A stretch of DNA of 64,000 bases from Streptomyces sp. TRM68416 (GTDB lineage Bacteria > Actinomycetota > Actinomycetes > Streptomycetales > Streptomycetaceae). A model generated the notes under the pieces. It was not told the origin of the DNA and did not search any database. It worked only from the letters and a program-made list of their open reading frames with translations. The translations under genes were made by a program, and so were the position numbers. Below, in pieces: positions 58,621 through 64,000 of the stretch (position 1 is its first letter; every line of letters begins with the position of its first letter). The DNA lies in NCBI RefSeq assembly GCF_014596915.1, contig NZ_JACVWU010000004.1, positions 1 through 64,000 on the forward strand, given 5' to 3'.

Positions 58621-59223
58621 TTACTTCCCCGCGGTCTTCGCCGCCTTCGCCGCCTTGGCCGCGGCCTTCATCTCCTGCTTGTGCGCCCGCACCTTGGCCA
58701 GCGACTCCGGCCCGGTGATGTCGGCGACCGAGCGGTACGACTTCGCCTCCCCGTACGCCCCCGCGGCCTCCCGCCAGCCCTTGGGCCGCACTCCGAGCTG
58801 CTTGCCCAGCAGCGCCAGGAAGATCTGCGCCTTCTGCTTGCCGAAGCCGGGCAGTTCCTCAAGGCGCCGCAGCAGCTCCCGTCCGTCGCCGACGCCCTTC
58901 CAGACGAGTTCGGCGTTCCCGTCGTAGTGCTCGACGAGGTACTGGCACAGCTGCTGGACGCGCTTGGCCATGGACCCCGGGTAGCGGTGCACGGCCGGCT
59001 TGTCGGAGAGGACGGCGGCGAAGGCCTCGGGGTCCTGCGCGGCGATCTCGTGCGCGTCGAGGTCGTCCGTCCCGAGCCGGTCGGCGATGGTCCGGGGCCC
59101 CTTGAAGGCCCACTCCATGGGGACCTGCTGGTCCAGCAGCATCCCGACCAGCGCGGCGAGCGGGGAGCGGCCGAGGAGTTCGTCGGCCTCGGGGTCCTGG
59201 GCCAGGTGCAGGGTGACGTCCAT
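58621..59223 (-). CDS. HhH-GPD-type DNA repair protein
   Basis: A 200-residue protein of the endonuclease III/AlkA-like superfamily: LLDQQVPMEWAFKGPRTIAD, QLCQYLVEHYDGNAELVW, then the hairpin-helix-hairpin ELLRRLEELPGFGKQKAQIF. The catalytic Asp/Lys pattern of full glycosylases is not evident. The end is Lys/Ala-rich (MKAAAKAAKAAKTAGK). Streptomyces copies are annotated as base-excision repair proteins. Confidence 0.88.
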   Translation of the reverse strand: MDVTLHLAQDPEADELLGRSPLAALVGMLLDQQVPMEWAFKGPRTIADRLGTDDLDAHEIAAQDPEAFAAVLSDKPAVHRYPGSMAKRVQQLCQYLVEHYDGNAELVWKGVGDGRELLRRLEELPGFGKQKAQIFLALLGKQLGVRPKGWREAAGAYGEAKSYRSVADITGPESLAKVRAHKQEMKAAAKAAKAAKTAGK

Positions 59224-59247
59224 GGGTCGATGATCCCGCGTGCGGGC

Positions 59248-59955
59248 TCAGGTCGCGCGCCAGTACCCCAGCGCGTGCGTCCGCTCCTTCGGTACGCCCA
59301 GTTCCTTGCGTACGTACGCGGCGAGGGTGCGGGTGGTCGTGGTGTCGCAGGCGATCCAGACGTAGGGGTGCTCGGCGGCCCCGAGGAGGGCGGGGAGCTC
59401 CGCGCGGACGGCGTCGACGAGGCCGGGGCGCGGGACGGTGCGGACGTCGGCGGTGTCGTCGTGGAACGGCAGCCCGTCCGGCTTGCCCTCGAACCACACC
59501 GTCGCGGGGGCCGGGGCGAGGGCGTCGAGGAGGGAGTTGAGCGCGGGCAGCGAGGCCGGGTCGCCGATCGCGAAGACGTGCGAGGGTGCGGGCCGGGGAT
59601 GCTGGAAGCCCGTGCCCTGGACCGTCGCCTCGATGGTGTCCCCGGGCTTCGCCGCCCGCGCCCAGTCACTGGCGCACCCCTCGTGGAGGGCGAACTCCAG
59701 GCTGAGGGTGCCGGCCGCCGGGTCGGGGTCGACCAGCGTGTACGCGCGCTGGTGCGGCTTGCCTCCGTTGTCGAACCAGAGCCGGACCCACATCGTCGGG
59801 TGGACGCCGGTCGCCGCGAGCATGCCGCCGTCGGTGAGGTGCACCCTCCGGTAGTCGGGGGTGACGTCCTCGGCGCCGGTGACGGTCAGGACGTAGTCCT
59901 TGGCGCCCATCAGCTTCAGGACCGTGCCCTGCCATCCGTGCCCCTGCGTCCTCAC
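59248..59955 (-). CDS. siderophore-interacting (ferric reductase) protein
   Basis: A 235-residue FAD-binding reductase: PHQRAYTLVDPDPAAGTLSL (R-x-Y-T flavin motif), HEGCASDWARAAKPGDTIEA, and a SIP C-terminal domain (HVFAIGDPASLPALNSLLDA, YVWIACDTTTTRTLAAYVRK). It reduces ferric siderophores in the cytoplasm. An iron box sits 37 bases before the start, so it should be repressed when iron is ample. Confidence 0.93.
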   Translation of the reverse strand: MRTQGHGWQGTVLKLMGAKDYVLTVTGAEDVTPDYRRVHLTDGGMLAATGVHPTMWVRLWFDNGGKPHQRAYTLVDPDPAAGTLSLEFALHEGCASDWARAAKPGDTIEATVQGTGFQHPRPAPSHVFAIGDPASLPALNSLLDALAPAPATVWFEGKPDGLPFHDDTADVRTVPRPGLVDAVRAELPALLGAAEHPYVWIACDTTTTRTLAAYVRKELGVPKERTHALGYWRAT

Positions 59956-59991
59956 GCCTTCACCCCTCGCGTACCATTCCCCACCGGATAC

Positions 59992-60010
59992 TTAGGCAAG
60001 GCTAACCTAA
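59992..60010. promoter_or_regulatory. DmdR/IdeR-type iron box
   Basis: A 19-base site TTAGGCAAGGCTAACCTAA, matching the actinobacterial iron-box palindrome (TTAGG...CCTAA with GGCTAAC core). It lies between divergent genes: 37 bases from the SIP start and 66 from the acylase start, so both may be iron-controlled. Confidence 0.85.
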
Positions 60011-60075
60011 AGCATGGTGCGGGCACAGGGCCGGCACAGGAGCCGGTCGCCGTGCCGGCACAGGAGAGGTGACAG

Positions 60076-62142
60076 GTGACCGCAGAGATCTACCGCGATG
60101 CCTGGGGCATCCCGCATCTGCGGGCCGACGACGTGCGGGAACTCGCCCGCGCCCAGGGCCGCGTCACCGCCCTCGACCGGGCCTGGCAACTGGAGGTGGA
60201 GCGGCACCGAGCCCGGGGCACCTCCGCCGCCCTCCTCGGCCCGGACTCCCTGCCCTGGGACCTCTTCGTCCGGCGGGCCAGACTCGACGACACCGCCCGG
60301 CGCTGCTTCGCCGACCTGGAGAAGCGGGACCCGGAGACGGCCGACTGGATCCGGGCCTACGTCGACGGCGTCAACGAAGGTCTCGCCGGGGCGTCCCTGC
60401 CGGTCGGCGCCCCCGGCCGCTGGGAGCCGTGGACCCCGTTCGGCATCTGGCTCGGTGTCCACATCCTCTTCGCGGGCTTCCCGGCCAAGCTCTGGCGCGA
60501 GCAGGTCGTCCGGCACCTCGGCCCGGACGCGGTCGGCCTGTTCGCCACCGACGGCCCCGGCACCTCCGGCAGCAACGGCTGGCTGGTCGGCGGCGAACGC
60601 AGCAGCACCGGGCAGCCGATCATCGCGGGCGACCCGCACCGCTTCATCGAGGACCCCGGCGTCTACCAGCAGATCCACCTCTCCTGCCCCGAGTTCGACG
60701 TCATCGGCCTCGCCGTCCCCGGCGTCCCCGGCATCGCCCACTTCGGCCACACCGGCACGGTCGCCTGGGCCATCACCAACGCCATGGCCGACTACCAGGA
60801 CCTCTACCGCGAGCGCCTGCGCCGCACCGGCGCGGGCGTGGAGGCACTCGGTCCGGACGGCGTGTGGCACCGGGCCGCCCGGCACACCGAGACGGTCGAG
60901 GTGGCGGGCGAGGAGCCGGTCGAGATCGAGGTCATCGAAACCGAACGGGGCCCGGTGATCATCGGCGGCCCGGAGGGGCTCGACGACGGCGAGGGCCCCG
61001 ACGGAATCCCGGTCGCGGTCAGTCTCCGCTATCCGCCCCGCGTCACCGGCGACCTCGGGTTCAGCGCGCTGCTGCCGCTGCTGCGCGCCCGCCGCGTCGC
61101 GGACGTCGACCGGGCCGTCGGCCTGTGGGCCGAGCCGGTCAACGTCGTGCAGGCGGCCGACACCGAGGGCGGCCTGCTGCACCGGGTCGCCGGGCGGGTG
61201 CCGGTCCGCGCCGAGGCCAACCGCGTACGCCTCGTGCCCGCCTGGGAGCCCGGCCACGAGTGGCGCGGCTGGCACGAGATGCCGTACGGCGGACTCGCCG
61301 ACGGAGTCGCGGTGATGGCGAACCAGCGCGGCCCGGCCGCCCCCCTCGGCGTCGAGTTCGCCGCCCCGCACCGCGCCGACCGCATCGCCGCCCTGCTGGC
61401 GCAGCGCGAGCACTGGTCGCCCGGCGACATGCCGGTGATCCACACCGACACCGAACTCGCCTCCGCGGCACCGCTGTTGGACCACCTGGCGGCCCTCGAC
61501 GGCCTCTCCCCCGAGGCGGCCCGCATCCGCAAGGACCTCCTCGCCTGGGACCGCCGCATGGACGCGGACAGCGAGGCCGCGGCCCTCTTCGCGGCGGTGC
61601 GCGGCGCCGTCGTACGCCGTCTGGCCGAGCACCCGGCGTTCGGCGCGCTGACCACCGCCCCCGCCTACCCCGAGGTACTGCTCCCCTGGCTCGCGCTCGT
61701 CCCGCGCATCGGCTTCGCCCTCCAACACCTGCTGCGCGCAGAGGAGTTGTACGGCATCGACCGTCCCGCCGCCGTGCGCGCGGCCGTCGAGGACGTGGCC
61801 GCCCGGGGCGTCGGCGGCACCTGGGGCGAGACCCACCGCCTCGCCCCCTGGCGGGCGCTGCCGAACCCCTCGTACGACGAACCCGGGCTCTCCGGCGACC
61901 ACGACTGCGTGCTGTGCACCTCCGCCGTGCCCGGCCTCACGGATCTCGCCGCGCGCGGCCCGGCCGCCCGGTACGTGTGGGACCTCGCCCACCGTGAACA
62001 CAGCCTGTGGGTGGTGCCGTTCGGGGCGTCCGGGGTGCCCGGCTCGCCCCACCACCGCGACCAACTGCCCCTGTGGACCCGGGGAGACCTCGTCCCCGTG
62101 GAGACCGATTTCGACCGTCTGGAGAAGGAGACCGATGTCTGA
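60076..62142 (+). CDS. penicillin acylase-type Ntn hydrolase
   Basis: A 688-residue family member. The autocleavage/nucleophile site is GTSGSNGWLVGG (Ser near residue 167), giving a short alpha and long beta chain. Other motifs: IYRDAWGIPHLRADDV, GDPHRFIEDPGVYQQIHL, and GHTGTVAWAITNAMADYQDL. GAGAGGTG precedes the GTG at 60076. No signal peptide is present, unlike periplasmic acylases, so it acts inside the cell. Linked by an 8-base overlap to a siderophore-type GNAT and close to an iron box, it probably removes or remodels an acyl group of a siderophore. Confidence 0.9.
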   Translation: MTAEIYRDAWGIPHLRADDVRELARAQGRVTALDRAWQLEVERHRARGTSAALLGPDSLPWDLFVRRARLDDTARRCFADLEKRDPETADWIRAYVDGVNEGLAGASLPVGAPGRWEPWTPFGIWLGVHILFAGFPAKLWREQVVRHLGPDAVGLFATDGPGTSGSNGWLVGGERSSTGQPIIAGDPHRFIEDPGVYQQIHLSCPEFDVIGLAVPGVPGIAHFGHTGTVAWAITNAMADYQDLYRERLRRTGAGVEALGPDGVWHRAARHTETVEVAGEEPVEIEVIETERGPVIIGGPEGLDDGEGPDGIPVAVSLRYPPRVTGDLGFSALLPLLRARRVADVDRAVGLWAEPVNVVQAADTEGGLLHRVAGRVPVRAEANRVRLVPAWEPGHEWRGWHEMPYGGLADGVAVMANQRGPAAPLGVEFAAPHRADRIAALLAQREHWSPGDMPVIHTDTELASAAPLLDHLAALDGLSPEAARIRKDLLAWDRRMDADSEAAALFAAVRGAVVRRLAEHPAFGALTTAPAYPEVLLPWLALVPRIGFALQHLLRAEELYGIDRPAAVRAAVEDVAARGVGGTWGETHRLAPWRALPNPSYDEPGLSGDHDCVLCTSAVPGLTDLAARGPAARYVWDLAHREHSLWVVPFGASGVPGSPHHRDQLPLWTRGDLVPVETDFDRLEKETDV

Positions 62143-62776
62143 GCCCCGCCCGGCGGTGCACGAGCAGACGGTCGAGGGCCACGGCACCGTGCGTGTCCTG
62201 CCCCTCGACCCGTCCGCCGACGCCGATGTCGTCCACAGGTGGGTCAGCGAGGAACGCGCCGCCTTCTGGGGCATGAACGGCCTCACCCGCGACCAGGTGG
62301 CCGACATCTACGCCCACCTGGACACCCTCGACACCCACCACGCCTTCCTGGTCCACCGCGACGGCGTCCCGGCCGCCCTGCTCCAGACCTACGCGCCCGA
62401 GGCCGACCGGGTCAGCGAGTGCTACGACGTCCGTCCCGGCGACATCGGCGTCCACCTGCTGCTCGCGCCGCCCGGCCCGGAGGGCGCCCGCCCCGGCTGG
62501 ACGTCCGGACTCCTCGCCTCCGTCACGGCGTACGTCCTGCTCGGCCTCGACCGGCAGCGGATCGTCGTCGACCCCGACGTGCGCAACACGAAGGCCGTCG
62601 CCCGCTTCCTGAAGCAGGGCTTCGAGCCCGGCCCGGTCGTCACCCTCCCCGAAATCGACCTCCCGGACGTCTACTTGCCCGAGAAGAAGGCCCAACTCGC
62701 CTTCCTCACACGCGAGACGGCGTTCGGCGGGAGGGGCGCCGGGGGACGGACTCCGCGGTCGGCCCCCACCCGGTAG
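62135..62776 (+). CDS. siderophore-type GNAT acetyltransferase (IucB/AlcB-like)
   Basis: A 213-residue acyltransferase. HRWVSEERAAFWGMNGLTRD, VHLLLAPPGPEGARPGWTSG and DVRNTKAVARFLKQGFEPGP match the siderophore-acylating GNAT group (IucB, RhbD, DesC). It overlaps the acylase gene by eight bases. Together they may add and remove acyl groups on hydroxamate siderophores such as desferrioxamines. Confidence 0.88.
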   Translation: MSEPRPAVHEQTVEGHGTVRVLPLDPSADADVVHRWVSEERAAFWGMNGLTRDQVADIYAHLDTLDTHHAFLVHRDGVPAALLQTYAPEADRVSECYDVRPGDIGVHLLLAPPGPEGARPGWTSGLLASVTAYVLLGLDRQRIVVDPDVRNTKAVARFLKQGFEPGPVVTLPEIDLPDVYLPEKKAQLAFLTRETAFGGRGAGGRTPRSAPTR

Positions 62777-62786
62777 CCTCCTCGGC

Positions 62787-63302
62787 GTGACCCCGGACGA
62801 ACTCGTCGCGCTCCCCCACGCTCGGCTTCGCTCGCGCGGGGGGACCCCCATCGGCCTGGAGCCCCTGCCGAGAGAGGGCGGACGGTTCCGCCGTACCTGG
62901 GCGGGCCCCGAGCGCTCGGACGGCCGGCCCGCCGGGTCCGCCATAGTCGCCCTGCTCACCGCCGAGCCGGGCGACTACTCGGCGCTGCACCGCCTCCCGA
63001 GCGACGAGATCTGGCACTTCTACCTGGGCGACCCGCTGCGGATGCTGCTCCTGGCCCCGGACGGCACCTCCCGTACGGCCGTGCTGGGACCGGACATAAG
63101 GAGCGGCCAGCACCTCCAGTTCACGGTCCCCGCCGGCACCTGGATGGGCGCGACCGTCGTGACGGGCGGCTCGTGGAGCTTCTTCGGCTGCACGATGGCC
63201 CCCGGATTCACCTACGAGGACTACGAACACGGCGACGCGGAGCACCTGACCGCCCGCTACCCGCACGAGGCCGCCCGGATCATGGAACTGTGCCGACCGT
63301 GA
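62787..63302 (+). CDS. DUF985 cupin with in-frame palindromic insertion
   Basis: A 171-residue cupin: LHRLPSDEIWHFYLGDPLRM, LLLAPDGTSRTAVLGPDI, TWMGATVVTGGSWSFFGCTM, and APGFTYEDYEHGDAEHLTAR. The family normally reads ...ELVALLGLEPLPREGG; here 14 codons (LPHARLRSRGGTPI) derived from a repeat element interrupt it. The cupin core lies downstream and is intact, so the protein may still fold. Stop overlaps the SDR start (GTGA). Confidence 0.85.
   Translation: MTPDELVALPHARLRSRGGTPIGLEPLPREGGRFRRTWAGPERSDGRPAGSAIVALLTAEPGDYSALHRLPSDEIWHFYLGDPLRMLLLAPDGTSRTAVLGPDIRSGQHLQFTVPAGTWMGATVVTGGSWSFFGCTMAPGFTYEDYEHGDAEHLTARYPHEAARIMELCRP
62811..62852. repeat. 42-bp palindromic Streptomyces element in coding sequence
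   Basis: CTCCCCCACGCTCGGCTTCG followed by CTCGCGCGGGGGGACCCCCA, a self-complementary element found widely in Streptomyces intergenic DNA. Length 42 is a multiple of three, so the gene frame is preserved. Confidence 0.7.
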
Positions 63303-64000
63303 GCCTGCTGGAGGGCCAGGTCGCGCTGATCACGGGAGCCGGCGGCGGCATCGGCCGCGGCATCGCCCTGCGCTTCGCCGAACAGGGCGCGGCGGTCGCC
63401 CTCCTCCCCCAGAGGGGGTACCCCCAGCCGTACGGCAGTGGAGGCGGCGCGCGAAGTGGCGGCCGACATCGGCAACGCGGTGGTCCTGCAAGGCGACCTG
63501 ACCGTGGAGGAGGACTGCCACCGGATCGTGCGCGAGGCCGCCGACTGGGGCGGCGGCCGGTTGACCGCCCTGGTCAACAACGCGGGCGTACAGCCGGTGC
63601 GGGAACTGCCCGGCATGACGGCGGCCGAGTGGCGGGCGGTGCTGGACGCCAACCTGACGAGCGTGTTCGCCTGCACCCAGGCGGCGGCGGAGGTCATGCG
63701 GGCGCAGGGCGGCGGCGGCTCGATCACGCACATCGCCTCCGTCGAGGCGCGGCAGCCGGCCCCCGCGCACGCCCACTACGCTTCCTCCAAGGCGGCCGTG
63801 GTGATGCACGCCCGCGCTGCGGCCCTGGAGTACGGCCGCCACGGCATCCGCGTCAACACGGTCTCGCCCGGACTCGTCGCACGCGAGGGGCTGGAGGAGG
63901 CGTGGCCGGAGGGGGTGCGCAGGTGGCGGACGGCCGCCCCCGCGGGCAGACTCGGCCGACCGGAGGACGTGGGCGACGCCTGCGTGTTCCTGGCCTCCCC
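63299..64000 (+). pseudogene. SDR-family dehydrogenase, frameshifted (partial)
   Basis: Starts at GTG 63299: LEGQVALITGAGGGIGRGIA then FAEQGAAVALL, a full SDR cofactor motif. At 63404-63437 a palindromic element intervenes, and the rest of the SDR is in another frame from 63438: VEAAREVAADIGNAVVLQGD, LTALVNNAGVQPVRELPG, and the active-site HYASSKAAVV. The window ends before the C-terminus. A single-base correction or loss of the element would restore one reading frame. Confidence 0.75.
63404..63437. repeat. 34-bp palindromic element in the SDR gene
   Basis: CTCCCCCAGAGGGGGTACCC then CCAGCCGTACGGCA. It resembles common Streptomyces palindromic repeats (CCCCC...GGGGG). Thirty-four bases is not a multiple of three, which explains the frame change. 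Confidence 0.65.

Overview
The window is high-GC (third codon positions almost always G/C) and is packed with Streptomyces hallmarks: SARP, HxlR, MarR and TetR regulators, tandem SigB/SigF-type sigma factors, DHA2 efflux pumps, an iron box, and common Streptomyces palindromic repeats. The gene order looks like a Streptomyces chromosome core into which two accessory biosynthetic blocks have been inserted.

Layout. 1-3.7 kb: a partial DUF6928 gene, a small lipoprotein, a GtrA-like membrane protein, a divergent NmrA-like oxidoreductase/HxlR pair and a DUF2797 gene. 3.7-9.6 kb: a translationally coupled operon of an OmpR-type two-component system, a GT2-GtrA fusion and a GT39 mannosyl/aminoarabinosyl-type transferase, probably for cell-surface glycosylation. 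9.6-11.2 kb: a DHA2 efflux pump behind a large palindromic operator. 11.1-16.4 kb (minus): a compact RiPP cassette that I consider the most unusual part. It holds a 48-residue precursor with core ASTCIRVYCTF, two tandem hairpins, a LanM-type dehydratase that lacks a LanC cyclase and instead carries a DUF6624 tail, and two JmjC/cupin proteins, one with a complete HxD...H metal site and one in which that site is lost. 16.7-22 kb: a TetR regulator, a hydrolase remnant, an F420-type protein, a YceI protein and a DHA2 pump that both carry carboxypeptidase-regulatory-like domains, and a MarR regulator with paired operators. 22.2-25.6 kb: a small membrane protein, a 19-bp tandem repeat array, sigN-like and sigF-like genes, and a Dabb protein.

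26.0-51.8 kb is a large biosynthetic gene cluster. It has an ABC exporter, malonyl-ACP transacylase, AMP ligase, two ACPs, an aminotransferase, a LanB-like dehydratase-fold enzyme without a precursor peptide, SbnA/SbnB for 2,3-diaminopropionate, ketoreductase, FabZ-type dehydratase, a GNAT fusion, a GcvT-like protein, a single-polypeptide KS-CLF fusion, a PPTase-like protein, a PapA/condensation-type acyltransferase with a huge Thr/Ser/Pro/Ala repeat leader, an efflux pump, a NarL-type two-component system, a UbiA prenyltransferase and a SARP activator. Together these suggest a reduced (polyene-like) type II polyketide or fatty acyl chain joined to diaminopropionate or another amino acid; I do not recognise the product.

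After tRNA-Ser(CGA) at 51.8 kb the core resumes: tadA and its associated gene, upp, a LytR_C protein, a HerA-like ATPase, HdeD, an HhH-GPD protein, a siderophore-interacting protein, and an iron-box-linked penicillin-acylase/GNAT pair. The window ends in a DUF985 cupin with an in-frame palindromic insertion, and an SDR gene that is frameshifted at a second palindromic element.
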